A stretch of 48,975 nucleotides of DNA. Source: Ignavibacteriales bacterium (GTDB taxonomy: Bacteria; Bacteroidota; Ignavibacteria; Ignavibacteriales; Ignavibacteriaceae). Numbering within the stretch: position 1 is the stretch's first letter; each line of letters opens with the position of its first letter. Position numbers and translations under genes: made by a program. Below the pieces are notes generated by a model, which was given only the letters and a program-made list of their open reading frames with translations, made no database searches and was not told the origin of the DNA. Below are positions 16,301 to 24,787 of the stretch, piece by piece. The stretch is from contig JAGUXE010000015.1 in assembly GCA_020061995.1 (NCBI GenBank), forward strand, positions 1 through 48,975, written 5' to 3'.

Positions 16301-18292
16301 TAAATATTCGGTTAATCCATTTCCAGGTACATGAGAGGATGGACTCTCATCGTACTGATCTTTGTAATACGGGAAACTAATTATATTTTCTTTTTTGTTT
16401 AGAATAGCAATAAATAGGTTTTCAGCATACATCAGACTGGAAATTATTCTATGAATCTCAGAATAGAATTCTGAAATATTCTCACTATCAAACGAGGCTT
16501 CTGTTATTTGGACTACTGCCCTTTGGATTTGTTCATCCTTTTTTCTTTTAGAAATATCACGGTGAGTTCCAATCATTCGTAAAGGTTTTCCACTAACATC
16601 GCGCTCAATAGCAATTCCTCTATCTAAAATCCATTTATAACTTCCATCTTTACAGAGTAGCCGATGTTCATTTTCATAAAATTTGGTTTGTTGGTCAAAA
16701 TGTTCTTGAATTTCCTTGAGACACTTTTCCAAATCTTCTGGGTGTACCCGCTTTTTCCATTCGTTAAGTGTATTCGGAATTTCATCCTCCTCAAAGCCAA
16801 TCATACGTTTCCATTGGTATGAAAAGTAAACTTCGTCACTAACTATATTCCAATCCCATATTCCGTCACCGGCACCTTCAAGTGCAAATTTCCATCTTAA
16901 TTCACTTTCTGAAAGTTCTTTTTCAATCTCTTTTCTCTCAGATATCTCGATTTCCAAATTTCTATTTGATGAAGTAATTTTTTGTGCCATCAAATTAAAA
17001 GATGAGGCAAGGACTTTTATCTCATCATAAAGCTTATCTTCTGTAATGTGTGCATTATAGTCACCTGCTCCAAATTTGTCCATTGCTTTGGTGAGATTTG
17101 ACAAAGGAATTCTTATCAACACAAAGATTATTACGATTAGAGTTAATGCAATAATCAAAATACCGAGTCCAAGTTTTTTGTAAACAGACGACTCAAATTC
17201 TGATGAAATAGTTTGGACTCTTTTCACATTGGATGTAACAATAATCGTGAGTTCATGGGACTTAGTTACAAAGGTTGCAAAACCAAAACTAATTAAGTTA
17301 TCGTTATCTATTATCTTTCCATCCTTCAATTGCAATATTTGATCGATGATTGAAGACCCATAATCAAATCGAGCATCATTATGATCCTTTGTGCTATCTG
17401 AAACGAGTTGATATTTCCCATTACTATCAATAATAAATAAAGATCCTTCAAGTGCTAATTGAGCTTGTTTTAGAAATTTGATTGACTCTTTTACCGGTAA
17501 GTCAATCAACCTCTGTTTGTATCCCGCTGCCATTGCCTGCCGCATAAACCCTTCATGCTCAAGGATGGAAGTTGTAACATCTTGTTTGATTGAAACACCA
17601 ATAAATAAAATCGGGATTAGAGCAAGAATCAAAAACCATATTACTAATCTGATTGCAAGAAAATTCTTTAATCGACCAAAATCAAAAAGAGTATTATTAA
17701 AGAAGCTTATTCCCTTAGCTCTGTGAGGAAATGATTTCCCCCAAAGCGGTTTTCTGAATTTCTCAGGCAATCCGATAAATATTAAAGATGTTAAAATTGT
17801 AGTAAAAAGGAATTCGGGAATCCAACCATTGAATATTCTTATAAGCGACTCAAAAAATGAAAACTCACCTTGAACAATTAATTTATAAAAGTCGGGGAAG
17901 AAAAAATAAACAAACGTAAACCCGGGTAAATAAAAAATAAAATAATAACAAAACATCAGCAAACCCCACCCCAGTAGAAACGCTGGCATAGCCAATTTTT
18001 CATAAATCAATTTTTTATAGAATAGGGCGGTAAGGAATGCTCCGATTATATGTTGAAAGGTAATATAAAAAACTAAATCTTTGGTCGGATCATAAATTGA
18101 AGCAAGAATACCGATAAGTATTCCACCAATCGGACCGGTTATTGCAGCACCAATTGTAACAAATATTTCTCGTGGATCGGTAAGAAGATTCGTCCCCGGA
18201 ATAGTAAAGAAGATATCAGTTACTATAACGATAAGAGCGATTAATCCAAATATGATTGATATAAAAAATATCTTCTTGTTAAATAGATTCAT
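13325..18292 (-). CDS. Giant membrane PAS/GAF sensor histidine kinase
   Basis: 1655 residues. The N terminus (1-185) has about five hydrophobic segments with glycine-rich turns (TIGAAITGPIGGILIGILAS), resembling a 5TM-type input module of the LytS kind. A further membrane helix (about 212-232), an extracytoplasmic sensor loop (about 235-370), another helix (about 374-395) and HAMP (about 395-448) follow. Then come PAS (465-582), GAF (590-745) and five more PAS domains (about 752-872, 882-1000, 1010-1140, 1150-1268, 1278-1388). The kinase core has AAGMAHEINNPLGTI (H1412), N box NIIKNAAQAI, DNGPGI (1589-1594) and GEGTGLGL. There is no attached receiver. An AAAGG site precedes the ATG. With two membrane modules and seven sensory domains it can integrate many signals; ligands cannot be read. 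The CheY-like receiver downstream is the obvious candidate partner. Confidence 0.93.
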   Translation of the reverse strand: MNLFNKKIFFISIIFGLIALIVIVTDIFFTIPGTNLLTDPREIFVTIGAAITGPIGGILIGILASIYDPTKDLVFYITFQHIIGAFLTALFYKKLIYEKLAMPAFLLGWGLLMFCYYFIFYLPGFTFVYFFFPDFYKLIVQGEFSFFESLIRIFNGWIPEFLFTTILTSLIFIGLPEKFRKPLWGKSFPHRAKGISFFNNTLFDFGRLKNFLAIRLVIWFLILALIPILFIGVSIKQDVTTSILEHEGFMRQAMAAGYKQRLIDLPVKESIKFLKQAQLALEGSLFIIDSNGKYQLVSDSTKDHNDARFDYGSSIIDQILQLKDGKIIDNDNLISFGFATFVTKSHELTIIVTSNVKRVQTISSEFESSVYKKLGLGILIIALTLIVIIFVLIRIPLSNLTKAMDKFGAGDYNAHITEDKLYDEIKVLASSFNLMAQKITSSNRNLEIEISERKEIEKELSESELRWKFALEGAGDGIWDWNIVSDEVYFSYQWKRMIGFEEDEIPNTLNEWKKRVHPEDLEKCLKEIQEHFDQQTKFYENEHRLLCKDGSYKWILDRGIAIERDVSGKPLRMIGTHRDISKRKKDEQIQRAVVQITEASFDSENISEFYSEIHRIISSLMYAENLFIAILNKKENIISFPYYKDQYDESPSSHVPGNGLTEYLFREDKIQLIRENIFNQLVSNSEVELDGSPSVDWLGVPFRIDEYLSGAIVVQSYDEKIRLGQNESELLSLVSTQVSAAIHRKMSEEALKESEERFKKIFEDSSNPIILLKDGKFIQYNKASLTILGYNTREDLIGKTPSELSPEFQPDGQTSSVKAVSMINEAISTGNNFFEWVHKRKDGTNFFVEVALSPIVLHGEELIHVTWRDLTQRKLAQEELIASEKKYREMTDLLPQIVFETDISGRFTFVNRVSFDVFGYTQEDLSRGVNVLEVLAPEEHPRAIQNINDILHGKASTGNEYIGLKKDGTQVPVLIYTNPIIKYGKPVGLRGIVIDITENKRAEEEIVKVKMQLQNVLHAATEVSIIATDIDGTITLFNTGAEKMLGYKAEEVIGKCNPLFFHLEEELKQKAGELFNEHNVSVEGFEIFIFNARLYNSESKEWTYLKKDNGKIKVNLVVTAVKNQSNQITGYLGIATDITKGKEAEVALMENEEKFRSLVQGLNDAIFIVDLNGIIIYQSPSSERLIGYKPDEMIGHNCLEFVYFEDLPYVQKEFELVLNSKNDGKPTLYRVVKKNGELVYVDSTGINLLHVPSINGIALFVRNVNEQVVGQQKLKAAFEYIQYVVDSIAMAIISVDQDFIVTHSNNAAQKFSESTELKEGHIIEVFPKLNFIQDELLNARKMNDAVMDSKMVFNEFGDANYYSIAIFPLTSSVNSGFVIIVENTTEQTKFAEIMIQSEKMITVAGLAAGMAHEINNPLGTIVQGCQNIVRRVSTMLPKNNETAERLGVNITQLDAYFKERQIYEIIESMRTAASKASEIIKNMLQFSRRGESKRVIIGINRIIDESIELAYNDYDLRKRYDFRSFEIIKEIEPDLPDLKITITEIEQVIFNIIKNAAQAINEGNDLLKRPKITIRAFKEEEFLRLEIEDNGPGISEKVKNRIFEPFFTTKDVGEGTGLGLSVSYMIITENHHGKIHVESSLGHGARFIIRLPLSI

Positions 18293-18749
18293 ACAAAACC
18301 TTTTTATTTGAAATCAGAAAATCTTTCCGACTTCCACTAATAATAACTTCTTATTAAAATCAATTACTCGTCTGTAGTAGTTTACATTAAAACAATTTTG
18401 TTCATCAAGACATTTTACCATTCTGCAAGTTGTTGCTAAACCAGTTAGAGATGTTTTTTGATATATGAACTGTGAGTTTAATAATCTTAGAATAGACCAT
18501 AATTTAAAATATTTTTAATTTTGCAAACGACAAATTCACCATTTATTATCGAATATTTCAGAATAATGTTTATTTCAATTTGCAGATGGATTACACAATT
18601 TGCGTTGAACTGATAAATAGTATTACTCTTTTCGACAAGAATATAATTATTTAAAACAACAAAGTCTCCATTTTTTAGGAGACCTAATGTTTTAATAATC
18701 ACTTTAGTGAATATAGATTTTCTTTATTTAACTGTGACTTAATTCCATC
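18293..18749. other. Intergenic region, no convincing gene
   Basis: These 457 bases are AT-rich. A 71-codon minus-strand frame (18487-18702) begins with GTG, has no ribosome site and an I/N/K-rich composition typical of chance frames in AT-rich DNA. The region must hold the promoter of the giant kinase. Confidence 0.45.
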
Positions 18750-19025
18750 TCAACCTTCAGCAAACATTTTGTATTGATCATACATCATTACAGCTGTTTC
18801 AAAATCATATCGAGTACGAATAAGAAATGAGGGGTCTTTTTCGGGTTCAGCCAAATCATCTTCCCACTCCATGTTTGAGTTGAGTAGTTTCTTTGTCCCA
18901 AAATCTTCTATCACCCAGCTACCGACTCCCCCCTTGCGGGAACGCATCGTGATAAAAATTAAGCCCTTTATTTGAAACTTAACCGATTTATCAAACCATT
19001 CTATTTTTTGTTCATCTGTAAACAT
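18750..19025 (-). CDS. Small protein of unknown function
   Basis: A 91-residue protein I do not recognise. It is soluble, with no signal peptide or membrane segment, and has mixed aromatic and acidic composition: FDKSVKFQIKGLIFITMRS, then a GVGSWVIEDFGT stretch and a C-terminal helix with YDFETAVMMYDQYKM. Normal composition and codon use, compared with random frames nearby, support it as real. It starts with ATG 24 bases after the stop of the PEGA lipoprotein gene on the same strand, so the two probably share a transcript. No function is proposed. Confidence 0.7.
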   Translation of the reverse strand: MFTDEQKIEWFDKSVKFQIKGLIFITMRSRKGGVGSWVIEDFGTKKLLNSNMEWEDDLAEPEKDPSFLIRTRYDFETAVMMYDQYKMFAEG

Positions 19026-19049
19026 TGTTTATTTCAATTTAGATTATTA

Positions 19050-19451
19050 CTACTTTTTCTTTATCGGTTCTATAACTTTAATCTGGGATAGTTCAACATC
19101 GATATTTGATGGCATCAAGTTATACATAGAACCATTATACCAATCTATAAGCATTCCAGGTAAAAATCCATTTAGTGCGTTTCCCCAATACCAAAATGAC
19201 ATTTGCTGCGTTATTTGTGTCTCATATAATTCGTAACCATCAAGTTCAAATTTGATAACATGATTTATACCACGCTCTAAATTTACAAATTGAGGTGAAG
19301 TTCCAAATCGCTTCCCGTTAATCGTAATTTTTGCATTATTAGGGGTAGTTTTAACCTCAATAACTTGAGTGGTAGTATTAATGATTGTTGTACACCCAAA
19401 GGAATAAAGCATTATTGATAACAATAAAAAAAGCACTAAATATTTTTTCAT
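19050..19451 (-). CDS. PEGA-domain lipoprotein
   Basis: A 133-residue lipoprotein. The signal peptide ends in a lipobox (LYSFGC, lipidated Cys20). Residues about 30-80 form a PEGA-like domain, IEVKTTPNNAKITINGKRFG then SPQFVNLERG, a small beta-sandwich found on surface and envelope proteins. A hydrophobic stretch (about 86-104, WYWGNALNGFLPGMLIDWYN) follows, which is common in PEGA lipoproteins of this group. The tail is charged (KPIKKK-like). It should sit in the periplasm or outer membrane. It leads a two-gene unit with the unknown 91-residue protein. PEGA domains are linked to surface or cell-wall binding, but the ligand here is unknown. Confidence 0.85.
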   Translation of the reverse strand: MKKYLVLFLLLSIMLYSFGCTTIINTTTQVIEVKTTPNNAKITINGKRFGTSPQFVNLERGINHVIKFELDGYELYETQITQQMSFWYWGNALNGFLPGMLIDWYNGSMYNLMPSNIDVELSQIKVIEPIKKK

Positions 19452-19591
19452 TTACTAAATCCGTTTTTACTTCTTATTATCGAAAGAAGTTTCAAACAGT
19501 TTAGAATTTAATTATTCCGCTCTGTTTTTTTTGTCCCGGAGGATTAATCGAACTATTCTTTCAAAAATATTTTAATAACTCACCTTATGAA

Positions 19592-19639
19592 AGTGAGTGG
19601 CAAACCTTCGAGGTTCAGTAACCTACATAACATGAGTTA
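19592..19639. repeat. Dispersed 48-base repeat, copy 1
   Basis: From AGTGAGTGG to ATGAGTTA, this 48-base segment matches 46346-46393 without gaps at 36 of 48 positions by hand alignment. An ACTCAC complement just to its left (19578-19583) can pair with GTGAGT to make a hairpin. It starts 5 bases past the stop of the serine hydrolase gene. Confidence 0.6.
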
Positions 19640-19643
19640 ATAA

Positions 19644-20573
19644 TTAATGATTTCGCAGTTTCATGAGTTCATGAACTTTATTTGCAAGTGTTTTCATTTT
19701 CGGAATGGCTTTTTCTTCTTCAATCGGAAGGAAACAAGCGATGATATATCTGACTTTGCCATCATCAACTATTGCTACATCGTGAGTCCAGTAACTCCAC
19801 CATCCGGTTTTGTGATATATCATTGCATTTGGCGGTAGTCCTGTCGCAAGTTTTGATTTGTCAAGCTGTCTTCCCAGAAAAGATTTCAATTGTTGACTTA
19901 CCCAGGAGTTAATTAATTGGTTAGTTGCAATTCGATATAAAAACTCTGCAGCGTGTAAGGCAGAGGTTTCAGTACTTCTTATAGTGTCGTATCCGATATC
20001 CTCAAATTTTCTTTTTAAGAATTTTCGAGTAACCTCACTTCCAAACCAACCAAATGAGTGCATCATTCGATTTAATCTCGGACGAGTAGCAACATCAATG
20101 AGACAATTGGCTGCCGAATTATCACTTCTTGTAATCATCAAATCTATTAAGTATTCAATAGTAACGGTATCTCCATCTTTTAATAGCGGACGTGGGTCAC
20201 GACTTATTTCCTTTGATTTATCAACATCATTCGGGGTGCGAATAATGTAAGGTGTTTGTATCGAATACTCTCCTAATGATATTTGATAAAGAACTTCTGC
20301 AGCAACGTACATCTTGTATACACTTGCCGGATAAATAAAATTACTATAATTATAACCAGAAAGAATTGGAGTTTCTCCATTCATATCAATCAGAGCAAAC
20401 GAAATTTGCTCAATGCCATCTTCACCAACATCAAAATCTTTATTTAATTCAAGGTCAAGAACTATTTTTTGGATTTCTATATCGAGTGCGGAATCTGTAA
20501 TAAAATCCAATGATTTGAATTGTGCCACACAAAAACCGGCATAAATAATTATAATAGATAGAAGCTTAATCAT
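19644..20573 (-). CDS. Beta-lactamase-fold serine hydrolase
   Basis: A 309-residue exported protein of the class A beta-lactamase/serine hydrolase superfamily. A signal peptide covers about 1-17. The active-site elements are complete: SVYK (S84 nucleophile, K87), SDN (150-152) and KTG (255-257) followed by WWSYWTHD. A class A-type omega-loop ExxLN glutamate is not evident, so true beta-lactamase activity is uncertain. Such proteins may instead act on peptidoglycan peptides or related amides. It is the last gene of a tight minus-strand run (24619 to 19644, gaps of 10-19 bases) that also encodes a secreted NlpC/P60-like protein, which favours cell-wall work over antibiotic resistance. Confidence 0.88.
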   Translation of the reverse strand: MIKLLSIIIIYAGFCVAQFKSLDFITDSALDIEIQKIVLDLELNKDFDVGEDGIEQISFALIDMNGETPILSGYNYSNFIYPASVYKMYVAAEVLYQISLGEYSIQTPYIIRTPNDVDKSKEISRDPRPLLKDGDTVTIEYLIDLMITRSDNSAANCLIDVATRPRLNRMMHSFGWFGSEVTRKFLKRKFEDIGYDTIRSTETSALHAAEFLYRIATNQLINSWVSQQLKSFLGRQLDKSKLATGLPPNAMIYHKTGWWSYWTHDVAIVDDGKVRYIIACFLPIEEEKAIPKMKTLANKVHELMKLRNH

Positions 20574-20592
20574 TTTTCATCAAAATAAATTA

Positions 20593-21354
20593 TTAAAAGA
20601 AAATATTTTCGATACTCATATAACAACCAACTGCGATTCTGTTTGGTATAATGGAAATCCAATAAAAATTATTGTTGTTATTTAATGAAATTGAGGGGGA
20701 GATAAAGCCCGGGAACCCTATATTTGTCTGAAGTGATAAATTAGTCTCATCCGAATATTCATATACTAAAAAGTTAAAAATATTAGCAAAAAATAAATAC
20801 CGGGTATCATATGAAGAAGATGAGATTGCCCCCTCAGCCTTTGCATTCTTTCTGAAATTATAATATTCACCGAATTCTGTCCCGACACCCACGGTAGTAC
20901 CAAGACCTAACTTAAATGCACCAAACTTAAAATTAACTGCAAACTTTCCCTCACCCCCAAAACCAAAACCTATTTTGCTTCCATTCCAATTGTTAACAGT
21001 ATGTATTTCATTATTACCATCGTAAGAGTAGGAATAGACATCATTCACCCGATACTTGCCGATATAACCAAAAATTTTTGAGTTAAAATTTGTATGCTTT
21101 TGTGTTTGGACATAATTTACTGCCCCCTGTAAATAAGTCAAATTCTCTCCTCCGTAAAACCCTTCTGAAGTTGTAAAATCAACCCCTACATCACTCTTTA
21201 AAAGACCATAAGAAGAAGGATTTTCGAATACCATCGGACTTGCATTCGTGCCATAAACTAATGGATAATATGTTCTTAAACATCCATTAAGAAAAAAAGT
21301 GGATGTAATAAATACGATTAATAATAATCCAAAATATTTTTTACTAAATGGCAT
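20593..21354 (-). CDS. Putative outer-membrane lipoprotein
   Basis: A 253-residue lipoprotein of unknown function. The lipobox is LNGC (Cys25). The mature part alternates aromatic/hydrophobic and polar residues with glycine-rich strands (KIGFGFGGEGKFAVNFKFG, LGLGTTVGVGTEFGEYYNF) and ends in an aromatic residue (ENIFF), which looks like a small beta-barrel or barrel-like outer membrane protein. It sits between the NlpC/P60-type secreted protein (10 bases) and the serine hydrolase (19 bases) in one run of genes, so it probably has an envelope role. I do not recognise the family. Confidence 0.75.
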   Translation of the reverse strand: MPFSKKYFGLLLIVFITSTFFLNGCLRTYYPLVYGTNASPMVFENPSSYGLLKSDVGVDFTTSEGFYGGENLTYLQGAVNYVQTQKHTNFNSKIFGYIGKYRVNDVYSYSYDGNNEIHTVNNWNGSKIGFGFGGEGKFAVNFKFGAFKLGLGTTVGVGTEFGEYYNFRKNAKAEGAISSSSYDTRYLFFANIFNFLVYEYSDETNLSLQTNIGFPGFISPSISLNNNNNFYWISIIPNRIAVGCYMSIENIFF

Positions 21355-21364
21355 AGAGTGGATT

Positions 21365-24085
21365 TTATCTAATTAAAACCATTTTTCTTGTTGATGAAAA
21401 TGTTCCGACATTTAGAGTATAGAAATAAACACCGCTTGCCAATTCTGAGGCAATAAAAACAATTGAGTATTTACCTGCAGATTTATCTTCATCAACCAAT
21501 TTCGCTATCTCGTTACCAAGTACATCGTAAACTTTTAGAACAACTCTGTTCAAACTATTAATTCCGATAACTGATTCCGCAGGAACATTAAATTCAATTA
21601 TTGTCGACGGATTAAACGGATTCGGATAATTTTGGGAGAGAGAAAACTCGTTTGGTGAAATTAGACTCTCTTCGATTGAAGTAATTCCGTCAAAGAAATT
21701 GCTTGATTTTGTAATCAATAAATTAAAACTTGAATCATCTGCTATTGTTTCAACAGGAAAAGCAAAATGTATCAACTTGCCGGATTGTGCTGAACTTCCA
21801 AAAACTCCGCTATATAATATTCCAGCACCTTTATTATTCGAATAATTAAAACAAAGACTGCTTCCATTTGCGGCATTAATTTCATCCGGATAATCTTCTT
21901 CATAAGTCTGCCCAAATCTTACTGAAAGCCCGTCAAATATACTTCCGCTTGCTCCAAGAGCATTAAGCACACCTGCACCGTCAGAGATATAATTGGACTT
22001 GAGATAATTATTATAAAATGCTTTATCTTCAACAGAACCACGGTAAGATAAATCCCAGCCAATTTCACTCCCCGATACAAATAATTGACCACCACTTTCT
22101 AAATAGCTCTTAACAAGTGCCTGTTCAGTTGAATTAAACGTCTCATGTTCAGTACTTTCGTCACCAAGTATCCAATAAACTGATTTGTAATTTTGAAGTA
22201 ATGTAGAACTGTCAATTACCCCTTTATTTTTTACTGATTCATAACTTTGATTTAATTTATTTAAAACCGCTGCATACTTATTTACAAAAGTATGCCCGAG
22301 ACCCTGCCAGCTCCCAGCACCATTATCTCTTTCAAAACCATCAACTATTAATATTTTTGCACTATCTAATCCAATTTTCACCGAAAGAACATTTGACCAA
22401 TTTCCTTCGGTTTGACTCGCATCATTAGTAATGGAAGATATTCTATATGAAAATGCCTCTCCGGAAGTTGAGATTAATGCAGTAGTAGCAGATACACTTT
22501 CAGTTTTAATAAGTGTCCAATCTTTTCCGTTCTCTGAACCATAAATTTTAAAAGTTGATATTCCGACAGTATCTGCCTTCCAGGTTAATTTAATTTGATC
22601 AGTCGAAACAATTTCGGCTTTAAGTAATTCCGGTCGATTAAAAGAATAATCACTTGCCATGCTATTATAATAACGAGGAGTATAAGTAGCTAAATCTGAA
22701 GCAGTGTATGACCAATAAGCCACACCCCAATCACGCCCTGAGGCTTCAACAATTTTAAAACTTCCGTTTTGATTTCTTTCTAAGAAGAGACGAACATGCC
22801 CCACTTTATGAATCGCATCACCGGGTCTTAGTAAATTCCAATCGGTATATTGTGTTGTAATACTCGGCATCATACTTGTCGCTGAGTGATAAGTTAACTG
22901 CCAGCATCTGCTGACAAATCCCGAACAATCAACCCCAACAGCGTGTGAGGAAACTCCCGATGTATGTATGTCACCTGCATATTTACCTGCAACAAGACCT
23001 GCATCAAACTGAGCAATAGTTTGGAAACCTCCCCATTTATATGGAATTTTTGCATTCACTCCTTCAATAAGCCAAGCCGGAGTTCTGACAATATCACCAT
23101 CAGGTCCGGTTGTATTTGATGGTGCTAAATTACTTGAAGTAGTTCTATATTTGTGAAGGACGTAGGTTTCACCCATGCGAACAGCGGTTAAACGGCTTGA
23201 TGCTAATTCAATATTTTGTGGGGTATCACCGGCATATTCATCCGTCGTAACGAAATAATTATAATGAATATCTTTTTGATATTCGACCGGATAATTTAAA
23301 CTCCTTTCAGTCGTTGTCGTTAATCCAGAGATTTTCAAAATGGATACTTTATCTTGAAGTGTGAATAAATGATAAAGATTTCCATCAGCATCGATTTGGA
23401 ATTCTTTAAGAAGTGAAAGATACTTTACCATCGGAATAGTTAAACTCGATAGGATCTCTCCTTTTTTATCCATTGTAATAATAGTGCGTTTTACCTTGAG
23501 TGGTATCTGAGATTCAAATTCTTCAACCAAAATAAAATGATTTGAATATTTATCAATTCCTACAATTGTGGAGTATGCCAAACTCTTTGGGTAGAAAATG
23601 GTTTTGCTTCTGTTCAATAGATAGTCGGAAGATATTTCAAGCATTTCAGGAGTAACTTTGACTGATGCTAGTATTCTATCCCCTGACATTAATACTCCAT
23701 CCTCATCAAATGCAATTACAGTAACATCATTGGAAAATATTTTTTTACTTTGAAAGGGAGCACCGGCATAATTTTCAGGAATATTTATCTTCGATAATAT
23801 CTTATTATCAGATAAGACCACATCATAAGAAAGAGTTGATTCATCACTACTATACTGATTTGTAGTTACGTCAAACAGATAAGCTTTATTATCATCATAA
23901 GATTTTAAGGCGATTTTATTCCCTTCGACATCAAAACTGGCGATTGAATAAATCCCGGAATTCTCTATTCTTAAAGAGAATGGGAGTTCTCTATATTTTT
24001 TCTCAAAAACTTTTTCGACCATTATTTGAGCATTTATCGAAATCATGCAAAAGGTAAACCACAAAACGCCTAAAACTAATCTCAT
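21365..24085 (-). CDS. T9SS-secreted NlpC/P60-like cysteine peptidase, multidomain
   Basis: A 906-residue protein with a signal peptide (about 1-19, ending INAQ). Residues about 30-300 look like beta-propeller strands. An NlpC/P60-like domain (about 345-470) has the nucleophile in GVDCSGFVSRCW (C387), His in KVGHVRLFLE (H430) and an acidic residue in IVEASG (E447), the expected Cys-His-third-residue arrangement for cleaving peptidoglycan peptides or related amides. An FN3-like domain (about 485-570) and a Rossmann/ThuA-like region (about 577-800, ILIVDGFERDN then YLESGGQLFVSG) follow. The last ~90 residues are a T9SS sorting domain (LSQNYPNPFNPST, ending RKMVLIR), so it acts outside the cell. 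A GAGGTT site precedes the ATG. It lies in one run with two lipoproteins and a serine hydrolase. Confidence 0.88.
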   Translation of the reverse strand: MRLVLGVLWFTFCMISINAQIMVEKVFEKKYRELPFSLRIENSGIYSIASFDVEGNKIALKSYDDNKAYLFDVTTNQYSSDESTLSYDVVLSDNKILSKINIPENYAGAPFQSKKIFSNDVTVIAFDEDGVLMSGDRILASVKVTPEMLEISSDYLLNRSKTIFYPKSLAYSTIVGIDKYSNHFILVEEFESQIPLKVKRTIITMDKKGEILSSLTIPMVKYLSLLKEFQIDADGNLYHLFTLQDKVSILKISGLTTTTERSLNYPVEYQKDIHYNYFVTTDEYAGDTPQNIELASSRLTAVRMGETYVLHKYRTTSSNLAPSNTTGPDGDIVRTPAWLIEGVNAKIPYKWGGFQTIAQFDAGLVAGKYAGDIHTSGVSSHAVGVDCSGFVSRCWQLTYHSATSMMPSITTQYTDWNLLRPGDAIHKVGHVRLFLERNQNGSFKIVEASGRDWGVAYWSYTASDLATYTPRYYNSMASDYSFNRPELLKAEIVSTDQIKLTWKADTVGISTFKIYGSENGKDWTLIKTESVSATTALISTSGEAFSYRISSITNDASQTEGNWSNVLSVKIGLDSAKILIVDGFERDNGAGSWQGLGHTFVNKYAAVLNKLNQSYESVKNKGVIDSSTLLQNYKSVYWILGDESTEHETFNSTEQALVKSYLESGGQLFVSGSEIGWDLSYRGSVEDKAFYNNYLKSNYISDGAGVLNALGASGSIFDGLSVRFGQTYEEDYPDEINAANGSSLCFNYSNNKGAGILYSGVFGSSAQSGKLIHFAFPVETIADDSSFNLLITKSSNFFDGITSIEESLISPNEFSLSQNYPNPFNPSTIIEFNVPAESVIGINSLNRVVLKVYDVLGNEIAKLVDEDKSAGKYSIVFIASELASGVYFYTLNVGTFSSTRKMVLIR

Positions 24086-24103
24086 TATAACCTCATAACT
24101 GAA

Positions 24104-24619
24104 CTATGGAATATATTGCTCTTTAATTTGAATTACTTTATCACCGCTTAAAATAATATTGAATGGATGATTTATGTAATTGACTCCCTCTTCTCGGGTG
24201 AGAATATGGAGGAATTCTTTAATTGTAATTTGTTGATTCCAATTGAAATCTTCTTCAACTTCATTAAATGAATAAGTTTGCATTAATATTTTAACTGATT
24301 CATCAAACCATCGTGTTTCAATGGTTTGTTCTTTATTCCTGATGTAATAATCGTTGAGCGGCCATTCACCCGGATTAAGCAAACCATCTTCAATCATTGC
24401 TTTTTGAGCTTCTTCGGAATGGAGAAAATCAATACTATCGAATTTGATTTCGTAAAATTTTCCTTGAGTATCAACAGATTTTATGTAACAAAAAAGTGTG
24501 TCATTTTTTGGAGCAACTGCATCTGAAGGCTTAGAGTCATTCTTTACTTTTGAACTGCAGCCAACCGCAATTAGAAAAGAAAAGATCATCAAGGCAATAA
24601 ATTTTAGTTTCATTTTCAT
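24104..24619 (-). CDS. Lipoprotein of unknown function
   Basis: A 171-residue lipoprotein with lipobox IAVGC (Cys21) and a basic N terminus; a second ATG two codons in is equally possible. The mature part is acidic and soluble, with phrases such as FCYIKSVDTQGKFYEIKFDS and DWNQQITIKEFLHI (approximate). I do not recognise a family. It is the first gene of the run that continues with the NlpC/P60-like secreted protein 18 bases further on. The sequence upstream (24620-24736) should hold the promoter of this run. Confidence 0.75.
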   Translation of the reverse strand: MKMKLKFIALMIFSFLIAVGCSSKVKNDSKPSDAVAPKNDTLFCYIKSVDTQGKFYEIKFDSIDFLHSEEAQKAMIEDGLLNPGEWPLNDYYIRNKEQTIETRWFDESVKILMQTYSFNEVEEDFNWNQQITIKEFLHILTREEGVNYINHPFNIILSGDKVIQIKEQYIP

Positions 24620-24736
24620 TATAAATAGTGATTTTCAATTTCAATGTTAATATAAACAAATGGACTTCAAAAAAGTAATAGGATAGAATTGGTGAGAATG
24701 GGATTGACTGATTCTATTTTCTTATAACAACAAAAA

Positions 24737-24758
24737 AAGCCCGTATTAATACGGGCTT
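24737..24758 (-). terminator. Hairpin terminator of htpG
   Basis: A 22-base perfect palindrome (AAGCCCGTATT and its complement) forms a GC-rich stem 29 bases after the htpG stop. Read on the minus strand it is followed by a run of seven T. A strong intrinsic terminator. Confidence 0.9.
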
Positions 24759-24787
24759 AAACAGATTTACGATAAAAATCAGTACTC

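Noticed and set aside
18487..18702. 71-codon minus-strand frame
   Set aside because: GTG start, no ribosome site, I/N/K-rich composition typical of chance frames in AT-rich DNA.
19644..20573. Antibiotic-resistance beta-lactamase
   Set aside because: SVYK, SDN and KTG are present, but the class A ExxLN omega-loop glutamate is not evident and the neighbours are envelope genes, so resistance is not supported.
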